DNA of 64,000 nt from Halichondria panicea (GCF_963675165.1 NC_087377.1:13388198-13452197); one strand, 5' to 3'; shown: positions 22,549 to 34,522, counted from the first letter of the stretch. The notes: generated from the sequence alone by a model not told the origin. Translations and numbers: made by a program.

Positions 22549-24378
22549 GGCAATAGATTTTGCTTAAGAATATTGATAGAATTTGGGCTGTATATTAAAT
22601 TTATATAGGCCATATAGCAAGAATGCAGGAAACTGGCTTTGTTATTTGTTGCCTCCAAAATAATTATTATGCCAACATTACTAATACTTCATGCATAATT
22701 ATGCTGAGAATAGATCTATGTAATTTATAGATCATGTCTATATTGAAACAGCAACGGACGTGTACAGTCTTAATTCACAGCAGATCAACAAATTAAACGG
22801 TATACGAGTATGCTCGAGATAATTTAAATTATTTATTATTATTATTTTTTTATGCTCAAGTTAACAGCCTATAATTATTTCTACATTATTCCTCGAAAGC
22901 ACAACATAGACCGGTCTATTAGACCCCATGTCCTTGCACAAAATTAACATCAAATTATAAATAATATTAATAGCCACATGACTCTATCTAGAACACCAAG
23001 GAGATACTTAACCACCCGCAAGTATTTCCAAAACCTGCCTGCCTGTTATTCTCATATATCTGTTATAATTATAGCTATAGGTGCCCATTATATGCCAGCA
23101 TGTGCCTATTACGCTCAAAATTATGTCAACATAATCTACCAACCCCTATTAAGTTAAAGCTCACAAAAACATGCAATGTAAAAATTGCTATTATATATAG
23201 GATTGGCTGGAGGAAACACCAAAAAGCGCAGCATAACTCCAATTTTATTAGCTGCTGAGTATAATAATTATTTCTCTCCCTGCTATATGAATCAGCCGTC
23301 GTTCCTTGGGAATCAAAGGAACGGCGGCTGATTCATGAGACTATACTGCTATATATATGGCTATAAATTGTTAAATACCTCTGAAAGTTTGTCAATGGAT
23401 CCGAACCATCATCTGCTTATAATTATATACTGCCAAGAACCATTAAATTTAGCCCCCCTATATAGGAAATTAAAGGTTCCAAACAATTATATAGCTTGAC
23501 ACATTAAAATGTAACATGAAATGCAACATGAAATGCAAAAAATATGAAGATATAGCAATTATTATTCAGTCATTATAGTATTACACATAATTATTCTATT
23601 ATACAACTCATGAAATTGAAAGCAGATTTCAACAAAGCCTTTAAGTGAATTACCCCAAAAAACACCCTACTAATAAAATAGCTAGGGTACTTTTGAGGAA
23701 GCTGGTGTAACAGGAATTCCAATCCGCGGCTTCCTAAATCAACAGTTAAGGAAGGATACACAATCTACTATGATTATTATATGATGTTAATAATGATCAT
23801 TATGCTTATCGTAGTTAGTTCCTAACCCCCGATTGCAATGTTCAGGAGGGATCGACGGCGGAGAATTCATTTCATTACCATTTATTTCCGGATTTTCTAT
23901 GTGGCCTTACCTCGAAGCACACAATCATAGGCGTGACTTCTGGTCACAGGCATGCCTATACCGTATACATGCGCATCCATTAGCATCCTGGTTCCACGTG
24001 CTAAAGCACAGCTGCTGTCAGCAAGCCACAGACAAATTGGCTGCTCAAATCTTAAGCCTCCCCCATTCACGGAGGTTAAAACCTATATTTTCCTTCCGAT
24101 GATGTTGATATACAGTTTGGGGGGCTGAATGAGGGTCCCCAACACTTACGTGCTTATAATGCTAATCGCAGGGGCCCCTCTCTCAGTATACTCACCAAAA
24201 ACCTAACTGCAGTCACATGACTCCCAGCCTCTAGCATGACAGAGATAAATAATGGACATGTGACATCCGCTTAAATCTGTACTGCCAAACGATAGTAATA
24301 TCTTTGCGTAGGATCTGACGCATTATCTAGATCACAATCATCTATACGACCATGCACATAGTTAAATTGAGTTACTCA
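22549..24378. other. Intergenic, no gene recognised
   Basis: AT-rich, with TTATTATTATT runs near 22830 and one strong hairpin (23287-23336). The open frame at 23833-24102 has no domain or splice context. Confidence 0.4.
23287..23336. repeat. Near-perfect 21-bp stem hairpin
   Basis: ATGAATCAGCCGTCGTTCCTT (23287-23307) pairs with 23316-23336 along its full length with a single G-U type mismatch; the loop is 8 nt. The arms are GC-richer than the surroundings. It may be a tiny inverted repeat or a small-RNA precursor; the sequence alone does not decide. Confidence 0.7.
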
Positions 24379-25040
24379 CCTTTTCTAGCTCATGGCTATG
24401 CAAGCAGTTATTACAGCAACGATTACGACAGTAAAAACCACTGCGATTACAATAAGGGCGATCCCCCAGCCTGGTAGCCTAGTGCCTATAATTATAATTA
24501 TTTATCAAGATGAAGACATTACTTACTAGCTTGAGCACTGAAACTGATACGGTCAACAACTTCGAGACTGCAGCAGATCTAGAGAGAGCTCAAGTAGTAC
24601 GTTGTATATCAGCACTAAGTTCTGGTATGCTAGCTAAATGGTGTGTCAAGAACTCATCCGACAATCCAGTAAAAAGTGGGTCAGTTGTATAATGTACACT
24701 GCAGGTCTGCACACTAGCGCTTAGAGCTGTAGATTTGCTCAAAAAGGATACTCGAGGTGTGCATGAAATATTGTTGGACCCAAGAGTCTGTATAAAATAC
24801 AAATGAGCCATATCTGGTTGTTAGAATGAACCTATACCGATAGTATAGGGATAACAAATAAGTTGACTAGGCCCCAGTTCGTTTGTTGCCAAAACAGAAA
24901 CTTTGATTGTTCCAATTTCATCAATATCTTCAAAAGTAGTATTACAGAAATTGTTTGGGCAGTCATTATAATATACTAATTCAGAAATTGATCTCTCAGC
25001 CGTAAGGTTAACTTGGTCTAGAGAACTACCTTTATCACAC
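24379..25040 (-). pseudogene. Broken receptor: FN3-like and TM exons
   Basis: Three minus-strand blocks. About 24830-25040 reads like the end of an FN3 module (IGTIKVSVLATNELGPSQ). About 24525-24800 is an FN3-like stretch interrupted by a stop. 24385-24485 encodes a clear TM helix (GWGIALIVIAVVFTVVIVAV). The TM frame hits TAG at 24385-24387, six bases before an intact donor (AAAAG|GTGAGT at 24379), so a cytoplasmic tail was probably once spliced on. It lies downstream of, and in the same orientation as, the intact three-TM receptor. Confidence 0.5.
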
Positions 25041-26254
25041 ACACCCTAATTCACATACAATTAAGCACACCTATTATTCAAGGAATATTTGGCACAGGCC
25101 TATAGTCACATGCACAGACCAGATGAGTGCAAGCTGCATGGTTGAGCAGTACATTCACGGAGTGGTAATAATTATTATAAGTCTCTGTTTGAAATCAAAT
25201 TTGGGCAAACCAAATCCATGATAATTATTTCCGCAGCACAAATGTGTTAGTATAGTGGGGTATGTATAGGAAGTCTTTTTACAATTTGAATAATAGGCAC
25301 TGTGAAATTGAGTTGCACATGCGCAGTAGCTCAGAACACGCCCACATTTTACATGGCAGTAAATCACAGATTGGTCCAATCAATGTTGAAACCACATTTT
25401 TTGTGCTAAAGTTTATTATTTCGCTGTTGAAATTAAAAAGTAATGATTTACTCCCATTTTTTAGTGCTATATAATTTATAGGTTTTTTATTTCACTGCGT
25501 TGAATAATTTTAATAGCTAGGTGAAAAATGTGTGACCACCTTACAGGTCTCCTGAGAGTATATAGACCACCCTCAACACCATCCGCCATGCATGCATGCA
25601 CGCACATAATTATAGTATCTGAGGAAGAAGGATCGAGAGGGGACTAAAACAGACATTGGTTCCACCTCAATACTTTAGTCAAGTTTGAGACAAACAGCGG
25701 GTAAAGATCCACTACACAATAAACATCAACTGAGACAGAGGATTATAGCTCTGATAAAGGGTCATACAATCTACAACCATTATAATTGATGGACATACTA
25801 TTACCACATCGTTGGTAGCAGTGTGGTCAGGTGTAGTTGTCTCCTCTGGGGGAGGTGAACCAGGACTCTCTCATAACCACAGAGGCTGAAATATGCACAA
25901 TTGAAAGGGAGAGGAGTTAGGACGGAAAATAATATGTTTCATGGTTAATACAAGGGGAACCTGAGTCGATTCTCTAGTTAACAGTTATGGAGTGTAGAAT
26001 TGATAATTATTGTGATTCTTGCAATAAAAAAATTATGTTTTTAGTAGTTGAATGTACAATATAGTATGCACTATCTTTTAGTGTTGGCTTAATTGATTCA
26101 GTGTTTACAGCCAGATGATGATCGAGACTAAAACCACCATTAGTTGAAATGTTATTACAGAAACCTTATTACTTAAACAGAAACTATAACCCAACTATAC
26201 CACAAACAGACAATCTATCTTAGTCTTATAATAACTATCCCTTAGAGTGACAAC
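25041..26254. other. Decayed segmental copies, no intact gene
   Basis: 25107-25260 matches 37305-37460 and, inverted, about 48020-48170. 25680-25900 matches the 15730-15900 block, including a remnant of the proline-rich receptor exon (near 25805-25890, frame lost). 26095-26250 matches about 47750-47880. Confidence 0.5.
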
Positions 26255-26302
26255 AACTGCATGTATAATAGAAATCAACATTATTTTCATTGCACTATAC
26301 AT

Positions 26303-26327
26303 TATATATATATATATATATATATAA
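26303..26327. repeat. (TA)n microsatellite
   Basis: About 12 TA units followed by ATAATTATA. Confidence 0.85.
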
Positions 26328-26408
26328 TTATAGTGACCATACAATGTGTGTGCACTGTGGAGAACTTACGGATATGCACTGATAGAACTGCATATTTATA
26401 CTTTTTGT

Positions 26409-26550
26409 GAACGTTCTAGAATAGTGATGTATTGTTTTAATTTGTGAATGTTCTAGAATAGTGATGTATTGTTTTTGTGAATGTTCTATGTAATGTTAGA
26501 GAATGTTCTAGATTTACCATGTGTTGTTGTGCAATACCCGGATATAAAAG
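26409..26550 (+). promoter_or_regulatory. Heat-shock element cluster with TATA box
   Basis: GAACGTTCTAGAA (26409-26421) and GAATGTTCTAGAA (26446-26458) both fit the nGAAnnTTCnnGAAn consensus exactly. GAATGTTCTAGAT (26501-26513) fits except for one base, and a half copy lies at 26479-26486. The first copies sit in a tandem unit of about 37 bp (…TAGTGATGTATTGTTTT…). TATAAAAG follows at 26543-26550. No gene starts downstream, so this is either an LTR promoter or a promoter without its gene. Confidence 0.6.
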
Positions 26551-26995
26551 GGTCAGTTATTGTTTTTGTAAGTGGGTTGTGTTTATTGCTGTGATAAATT
26601 ATTGAGAACTTGACAATTAGCGCAAGCAGGCGCTGACATGAACATACAGTAAGTTAAATATAATACTGGAAACTTCCTATAGAGCTACAAACCAACCTCA
26701 TCACTAACACTTGTAGCACAAAAATGTTACGACAAAGTAGGTGACCTTTTACCCACCTCATTTTGTCTACCGCATGCACTCATCAGTCTAGAGAAATACC
26801 TTTATCACACACACCCTAATTCAGAAAAGAGGTGTACTGTTTTAGACCCTGAGCGTGTGCTATATTAGCATCGTGGTGTGCTAAACAGTTTGTAGGCAAT
26901 AGCACAGCCTACGTGTTGTATTGGTGTGCTTTTTCATGGCTTGTAATTTTGATATTCGATTAATGTGCTAAATGGACTGTGCTAAATGTAATGGG

Positions 26996-27520
26996 CAGTG
27001 GCGTGTACAATGGGGGGCTTTGGGGGCTTGAGCACCCCCCTGTCCTCCCAGACAACCATGAAACTAATCCTATCACTCAGTAGCTAGCAGTAGCTAGCTA
27101 TTATTAGTATAGCCATGCAGCTCTATCTTGACAAGTCATGACCAGGCCCAATTGAGCATGTGCAATCAGCATTGCCATTTCAATGTTGTTATGTAATGCA
27201 TAATACTAATAGATCCTCTGCAGTCACCTCTTGTCCACTGAGAGATACTGTGAAGTGTGTGAAGCAATGACTAACACTAGACTGACTGGACATCCACATT
27301 GCAGTGATTGACCAGTTTGCTAGGATGTACTCCAGGAGAATAGTGCATGGAGATCCTACAAGATGACTGACTCATAATTATGTCTTATTGTCACGCTATG
27401 CATGTAAAAGACACACCGCAATAAATGCGGGGGAGGAAAATCGCGCGCGCTATGCGCGCGACCTCATTTTTTTCTGTGCTCTTGAGCACCCCTCTGCTTC
27501 AATCTCTAGAAACGCCCCTG
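26996..27520. mobile_element. hAT-like non-autonomous element
   Basis: The left end CAGTGGCGT and right end ACGCCCCTG match the CAGKGGCGT ends common in hAT elements. The subterminal 'gcttgagcaccccc' motif is repeated inverted near the right end (gctcttgagcacccctctg). ATGGG occurs on both sides. No transposase. Confidence 0.6.
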
Positions 27521-27844
27521 ATGGGTGTGCTGAAACAGGTAAACATGCTAATTCAGCACAGTGTGCTGTTTTCAGTACCAAATAAGGGCATGCAGTACAA
27601 CAGGTGTGCAGCTGCAGCTGCATAGCAACAAACATTTTTTTTATTTGCTGTTCTTGCAAAGAAAAAAAGAAGTTGAGTTTAGACATGGTTTGAGAGCTGT
27701 TTGACAAAACTGTGGAACTAGGTAAGTTTTCCTCAACATGCTGTTGCACAGCTATTGTATTGTACCAGGGTGTCATACAGTACACAGGGGAGCATCTGTA
27801 CAATGTAATTGCACAGCTATTGTATTGTACCAGGGTGTCATATA

Positions 27845-28762
27845 TGGAACGCCGTTTGCGACAAAATTCAGGCAGAATCTGATAGGCAGGCGTGTGCATC
27901 CAATATAAAATCGATTTATGAAGATCGATTTTTAATAATCGATTTTTTACAGTTGATTTTTGATTTACACGTGAACGATCTTTGACAATCGATCTGATAA
28001 TCGATTTTTAAAATTCGATTTTTGATAATCGATTATTGAAATTCGATTTTTGATAATCGATTTTTGATAATCGATTATTGAAATTCGATTTTTAATAATC
28101 GATTTTAGAACTGCTCTGAAGGTGGGCTGGGGGGCCACTGTCTAAAGCTGTATCACGTGATACTATCCTTAGAGAAATTTTGTATTGAAGTGAAGCCACT
28201 ATTCATGACTTCTATTCTCACCAAACTCTTTCTCAGCTCTTTCTCTAAGCACACACAAGATGGCCAAATAAAACAGTGCTGGCGAGAAAGCATACAAAAA
28301 TGGGTGCACGAAGAAACTAAATAAGATAGCACCAACTGAACAGTTCTAAAATTAATGATTTTTACTGTGACTTATGGCCCTCCTTTTAATGGTTCCAAAA
28401 AACAATAATGTTTCGCTTTTGCATTATAGTCTATCATGTGAGATAGCTAACCAAGCCAAGCTTTGATTCCAGGTCGCGGAGAAGGAGTTTGTGCATGTTC
28501 TGAGTTTCAAGGGCGGCCTAACTGTAGCCTTGAATCCATTTTAATCGGCCTGGATTCGAGGCTAGTATATCAATCAATTGCGATTTTTGTAATCGAATTT
28601 CAATAATCGATTATCAGATCGATTGTCAAAGATCGTTCACGTGTAAATCGAAAATCAACTGTAAAAAATCGATTATTAAAAATCGATCTTCAAAAATCGA
28701 TTTTATATTGGATGCACACGCCTATCAGATTCTGCCTGAATTTTGTCGCAAACGGCGTTCCA
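27845..28762. mobile_element. Foldback element with ATCGATT-repeat arms
   Basis: The arms begin TGGAACGCCGTTTGCGACAA and end with the complement at 28762; they are near-identical for about 200 bp. The inner arm is a run of AATCGATTTTTGATAATCGATT-type repeats, about a dozen ATCGAT palindromes on the left and several on the right. TA borders both ends. The centre (28110-28560) includes a 'ggcctggattcgaggctag' motif seen elsewhere but no gene. Confidence 0.75.
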
Positions 28763-30566
28763 TAGTCATACAGTACACAGGGGGAGTATCCCCCTCTGGC
28801 TCCAACCCCCCCCCCCCTAAAATGTGCATTCAGGTATTAGTAATGGTGTATGACTGAGTATCTATAGCCTGTATACTAACCAGGGTATTGAAATAACATG
28901 CAGTTGACTTTTTTTAGCTTAAAAGAATGCCTTATATTTCCCCCCTCTACTTTAAAATCCTTTAACCTGTAATAACTCTACAATATAATATGCAGGAAGG
29001 ACAAGCAAGTAAAAGGTTGAATGGGGCTCAAACAAAGTGCAAGTGGAGACCAATTGAAGCCTATAATTATTGCCCAAGTTTCATAGCACAATAAGTGAGT
29101 TATTTAATTACAGCGCCACTCTAATTGAAGGGCCAAATTCACATAAAAATTAAGCGCCAAGTTGCTAGCGCTTACATAATTAGAAATAACGCATCCTTAA
29201 TTCGAGGCTACATGTACATACAACTTTTTTTTTTTTTTTTTTTATTATAATAATTCAGCATAATTATAGCAATAGGATATATACACAATTAGCTAGTAGC
29301 TACATGTACAACTGATCTGATAGCCTTGTGGAAACAGCTATACTATAGTACTCTACGTTGCTAAGCACCACTCTAAATAATAATTATTATAAGTGCCAAA
29401 CTGGAATTATGGTTTTTTCTTGTTCTATTTGTGCGCCACTGAAAATCTTTAGCGGCACTGTAATTAGAAAAAAGACGGTATAGTAAGTGTGTTTGTTTGT
29501 GTGTGTATTTTCACTTCGATGCCATTGGCACTGCGTTTACAGCTAGCTAGGATAGATAGCCTCAGCAAAAAAAGTTGTTTGTTTTGACAGATTTTCAAAT
29601 GGTAAAAAGCTAAGTTGGGTAAAAGCTAAGAAGTATAAATTAAACCTTGTACACACATGCAGTGAAGCTAGCTAAATACAGAAAGCTTGATACATCAAAT
29701 GCGCACTATACAGCCACGCTTGAGTTCTGGCTTCTTTACTGTGAGACTACTCTGGTCCCGGTGAATGTTCGGAGCGCTATAGCTATTCGTTAACACATAA
29801 AGCTTAGTTCCATTGCATGCATGTCTGACCAAGAACCACTGCCGTTTTCGACTGTACTTGTCATAGCATACGTTGCACTATTATTGTATAGATGCAGTAA
29901 GCGGTCAATATAAGTTCCGTTTATGTAGTACGCCAGTACGTTTACACTGTATTAAAAGCGTTGCAATTTACCGTTGCACGTTGCAAGTATACGTTTTGCA
30001 AAAAAACAAACAAAGAGACAATCCTAGTCACCTCGAGTATCGTAGCTAGACTATAGTTACTTAGCTATATGCTATACATACTTGATGCTATGTTTCAATA
30101 TATATTGTACATTGTACATTTATATTATTGTACATACTAGATCTACTGCTTATCACGTGTACATTATAGTTGTGAGACGCCAACTGCCAAGAGGGAAACC
30201 ACGCCATTCGCAAAAATACGCCTAATTCCCTCTCACATCTAAAGTTCTTTCAAAATGGTGGTCGTACTTTTTTGAAGGTACTATAATTATTGTTGTAAGA
30301 ATTGACATATTGCAGGATGATGTTGAAAGTGACACGTGTTGGAGAGAGCATTATACTGGACACCCTTGTATGACCAGACCACTGTAAAGTATTGACACAA
30401 TTGGAGGTATGTATTATTATGCTGCTGTATTGCCACAATGTTTTAATTTAATGGTATAGTGGCTTCGCCCAAAAAAACAATTGCAACAGTATACCATACT
30501 TATCTGACTTAAAGCCCCTCTCAAGTATAGTTCCCTTTCAAGTATAGTTATCTGCCTATATACGTA
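28763..30566. other. Intergenic with repeat fragments
   Basis: Contains a C run near 28808, a T run at 29226-29243, a degraded copy of the exon-like repeat (29510-29660, 'actgcgtttacagc'), and a first copy of the 'ccgtttatgtagtacg' element end near 29920. No gene seen. Confidence 0.4.
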
Positions 30567-31018
30567 TATAGCGGTCAAAATAATAAATTATCCCATTCCG
30601 TTTACGTAGTACGTTTAAAGCGTTTCCGTTTTGATACTGTATTAAAAGCGTATTTTACTGTACTGTTGCTATATACCATTGCACTTTACAAATGCGGTGT
30701 GCTGTGTTCTTGAATGCAAAGCGACAATCCCAGCTAAATTATGCTTAGCCTATAGTTCTACATAGATCTAACAAGAAATAGAACGCACCATTCACTGCAC
30801 TACTTAGCATAACTGCTATAGCTAACTTACATGTAGCAAAGCTAGCAAGCTGCAAAATGTCGTGATTACTATAGCTGCATGAGTGGCCAAAGTAAATTTA
30901 ACAACAGAAAAAAGCTCTTATCTTGAGCGTCCTTTTTAGTGTTTAATTTGCGCTGTATCAGTGTATTATGCACTTACTACGTAAACGGAACGGGGACTTT
31001 ATATTTACCACTTTGCAA
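30567..31018. mobile_element. MITE with TTCCGTTTACGTAGTA-type ends
   Basis: The left block (gcggtcaaaata ... ttccgtttacgtagtacg) and the right block, read in complement (gtggtaaatataaag ... ttccgtttacgtagtaag), form inverted arms of about 60 bp. A related direct copy lies near 29905-29960. Ends are approximate. Confidence 0.5.
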
Positions 31019-31710
31019 GTTAAAAATTGCTGCTACGGAAATCCCAAATTTCCTTGTGCGCACAAAACGATTTTCGATTGCCACACACCCTCCTAATTAA
31101 TGCAAATCTATACTGCCACCTGTAGCATATTGTCTCTGCCGGCCTTGCAGCTGTAGCTGTTCCTATTCAGCTAACAGTTCTATCTAATTACATGTTATAT
31201 AGGACAACGCAGTTTTCGTATTAAGCTTTGTTGTTTAGCCCTTACAACGAGTATTGTCGGTGGAAGACAACTTCTCAATCTGCTCTCTATATGAGATAAT
31301 TGATGGGCCCGAATATTGATGTGCTGCTCTATAATAGCATAACAAGAACTCATTTGCATTATTATAGTCTCGCAAACTTAATTGTGCGTAAAAACGACTA
31401 TAATGAGAGTTCATTAGGAAGAATATGCAACTCCCACTAACCGTAGTAAGCATTCTGTCTAACCTACATCACAACCACATGCTGTTGTATAAACTGTAAA
31501 ATCTTAAAATTAATCTGCGATGAATGGATGAATAAACGTTAGTGATGATTACCACTAATTTTATTCATTGCTTTTCCTTATCAGCATTGTTATTGTTATT
31601 GTTGTATCTCAAGTGGCTGTGGTTACATGCACTAGTGAGTTTGCCTCCTGTGTACAGTCTATTGGAGTAGCGTACTCTTCCTCTTGGTCTTATCTGCATT
31701 ATAATTATTA
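31019..31710. other. Intergenic, no gene recognised
   Basis: Includes a fragment (about 31515-31550, 'gatgaatggatgaataaacgttagtgatg') shared with the 36.5 kb tandem repeat. Otherwise nothing supportable. Confidence 0.4.
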
Positions 31711-31985
31711 ACCCGAGGCGCGTGGGCGGCGACGGGTTATAGTAGTCGTTTAGTTTGTTAACCCGAGGCGCGTGGGCGGCCACGGGTTATAGTAGTCGTT
31801 TGGTTTGTTTGTTTGTTACCCGAGGCGCGTGGGCGGCCACGGGTATAGTAGTCTGTCTGTTTGTTACCCGAGGCGCGCGTGGGCGGCCACGGGTATAGTA
31901 GTATGTTGGTCTGTTTGTTACCCGAGGCGCGTGGGCGGCCACGGGTATAGTAGTTTGTTGGTTTGTTTGTTTGTTTGTTTGTCTG
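31711..31985. repeat. Tandem array of a GC-rich 27-bp hairpin cassette
   Basis: Five units start at 31711, 31761, 31818, 31866 and 31920. Each begins ACCCGAGGCGCGTGGGCGG, then CCACGGGT, then 'atagtagt' and a TTTG-rich spacer. The cassette is an imperfect hairpin (ACCCGaGGC pairs with GCCaCGGGT). It is strikingly GC-rich in AT-rich DNA. Single copies occur inverted at 43042-43070 and degraded near 52433. Confidence 0.8.
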
Positions 31986-33636
31986 TTTGTCACGAGTATA
32001 TCTACTCACCTGGATGCCATAGCGCTGCGTTTGCAGCATAGGTAGCCTTCACATAACAATATCTTGGTTTAAATAGTGGCAGATTTTGATGTTAAAGCTT
32101 CTTTGTCGAGCAAAAGCTAAGAAGCTTAAATAAGCTTGTGACTAGGTCTGCTTACCTGGATGTTCTAGCACTGCGTTTACAGCATGAGTAGCCTCCACAC
32201 AACAAGTTAGTACTTTTGATAGTGGCAGCTTTCGGTGTTAAAGCTTCTTTGTCTAATAAAAGCGAGCAAAATGTAGCTTGAACAGAACTTGCACATGTGT
32301 TACTTATAACTGAAGTGATCCTGTACCAAGAACTATGGAACAGGGTCACTAAAGTAGAAAGCTGTATATACCAGGAACAATGGAACAGGGTCACTAAAGT
32401 AGAAGCTTAAATTATAGCTCCTGCTGCTGACTGGGATCCTACTCCATGCAGAACCTGGAGCCATACTTCTCTGAGACTCCAGGCTTCTTTACTGTGATCC
32501 TAATCCATAGTGCATATATCTATAGTACCACTACCTGTTCTCAAATGTTTCAGCATGCCTCCAGTCTGGTTTAGTTTTGTTGCTCCTGAGTTGCTGTGCA
32601 AGTCATACATGATAACAACATCACTATAATTATGGACTGCATTATATTTCTGGTTTCTTTATAATCATGTCACCAGCCGAGGGTTTGCACTTTAGTGCTC
32701 TAGTTTGTTTGTTTGTTTGTTTGTCACAGGTATATCTACTCACCTGGATGCCACAGCGCTGCGTTTACAGCATGGATAGCCTTCACAGAACAATATCTTG
32801 ATTTAAATAGTGGCAGATTTTTATGTTAAAGCTTCTTTGTCGAGCAAAAGCTAAGAAGCTTGAATAAGCTTGTGACTAGGTCTGCTTACCTGGATGTTCT
32901 AGCACTGCGTTTACAGCATAAGTAGCCTCCACACAACAAGTTAGTACTTTTGATAGTGGCAGCTTTCGGTGTTAAAGCTCCTTTGTCTAATAAAAGCGAG
33001 CAAAATGTAGCTTGAACAGAACTTGCACATGCGTTACTTATAACTGAAGTGATCCTGTACCAAGAACGATGGAACAGGGTCACTAAAGTAGAAAGCTGTA
33101 TATACCAGGAACAATGGAACAGGGTCACTAAAGTAAAAGCTTGAATTATAGCATAGATAGTAGCTCCTGCTGCTGGCTGGGATCCTACTCCATGCAGAAC
33201 CTGGAGCCATACTTCTCTGAGACTCCAGGCTTCTTTACTGTGATCCTAATCCACAGTGCTATAGTACCACTACCTGTTCTCAAATGTTTCAGCATGCCTC
33301 CAGTCTGGTTTAGTTTTATTGCTCCTGAGTTGCTGTGCAAGTCCTACATGATAACAACATCACTATATGCACTGCATTATATTTCTGGTTTCTTTTTAAT
33401 CATGTCACCAGCCGAGGGTTTGCACTTTAGTGCTCTAGTTTGTCTGTTTGTTTGTTTGTTTGTAACGAGTATATCTACTCACCTGGATGCCATAGCACTG
33501 CGTTTACAGCATAGATAGTCTTCACACAACAGTATCTTGGTTTAAATAGTGGCAGATTTTGATGTTAAAGCTTCTTTGTCGAGTAAAAGCGAGCAAAAGC
33601 TAAGAAGCTTAAACTTGCCACGTGGCCTTGAGTCAA

Positions 33637-34522
33637 GGTACGGGATCACTTCAGCTGAAAATACGTAGTCAAGGCTTGATTTAGCCTCGACCCCCGGCCG
33701 ATCCGTCTCCAATTGAACGCTAGGTCGCCTACTAGGCCTGGTATTGATTGTATTTGGGCGTGATCTGGGCGTGGTTTTTTAGTACATAAAACAAATTGAC
33801 TTGTGGTACAACAAAAAATGAATCCTCCAACAGTGGTCTTCAACAACAGCCTCTGGGGCAGTATACAGCAGGAAATACTTCCCAGAAGACACTTCTTTGG
33901 CAGTGGCAACCAAATCTTTGTCGATTCCTTTATTGCTACTGAGGATGGCAGCAGAAACACCTCTATTGTTTAGACTCCTGATCTGGTCAATCATGAGTCT
34001 CATGATGAGAGATACAAGGGGAGAGACAATTAACAAGAACAACACTTTTGTCAACAGGAGGAGCCTTGGTCCTACCTAGCTTGTAGTCCATTAAAAAGGG
34101 TAGCAACTGATACAGCAGAGAGACTTGCCATACCCCGTTGGGAACCAGATAAACACGTCCCTTCCCTCAAACAGGAGCTTGAGAGCCTGGGCCTGTTCTG
34201 CCATGAGAGTGAGGCCATCTTGCTTCAAACAAGACAACGCGTTGCATGCCATAGCTAGCTAGCTATAAATTGAGAACATGACACGGAGCTAAATTACTGT
34301 AACTTTTACGGGAGTAAAATGCCTCTACGTACACCTTTAGTATTACAGAAAAAAAGCAGGAAACAAAATGTAAAGAATCACTGCTTTTGTTTCCGGTTCC
34401 TGCCACGCCCAGATACAATCAATACCAGGCCGTATTTTTCAACTTCGTTCTATTAAAAAAAAATCGGCCTGGGACCGAGGCTAGGCTTGATTATGTATTT
34501 TCAGCTGAAGTGATCCCTTACC
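33637..34522. mobile_element. Terminal-inverted-repeat element carrying a RecQ-type helicase fragment
   Basis: The ends GGTACGGGATCACTTCAGCTG and complement (right end at 34522) continue inward as inverted arms of about 100 bp that include TATTGATTGTATYTGGGCGTG. The 886-bp element interrupts one unit of the surrounding tandem repeat. It could be a non-autonomous DNA transposon that captured, or descends from an element encoding, a helicase. Confidence 0.65.
33780..34250 (-). pseudogene. RecQ-type DEAD-box helicase fragment
   Basis: Read on the minus strand, the pieces in order are EGRDVFIWFPTGYGKSLC (Walker A), a short spacer, SPLVSLIMRLMIDQIRSL (motif Ia region), GVSAAILSSNKGID, and SGKYFLLYTAPEAVVED (the RecQ-typical stretch before motif II). 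At least two frameshifts separate Walker A from motif Ia, and the DExH motif and C-terminal half are missing. It is therefore a non-functional fragment, enclosed by the element's inverted repeats. Confidence 0.75.

Larger units (their letters stand above)
26255..26670. mobile_element. Inserted about 400-bp element, possible solo LTR
   Basis: Compared with the paralogous segment near 47870-47910, the sequence between 'caacaactg' and 'cctatagagc' is extra in this copy. The insert contains (TA)n, heat-shock-type motifs, a TATA box and a run ending 'tgagaacttgacaat'. That run resembles the gypsy LTR end near 57820. Boundaries and identity are inferred; no target duplication was established. Confidence 0.4.

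Noticed and set aside
23833-24102. 89-codon plus ORF
   Set aside because: No signal, domain or splice partner. Composition is like the surrounding intergenic DNA.
31711-31985. CRISPR-like regular array
   Set aside because: Units are regular, but the spacers are TTTG simple repeats rather than unique sequences, there are no cas genes, and the setting is eukaryotic.
32152-32394. Repeated 80-codon minus-strand ORF (also near 32886-33128 and 35698-35949)
   Set aside because: The three frames are parallel copies of one macro-repeat unit and start in simple sequence. Openness is inherited from the repeat, not evidence for a protein.
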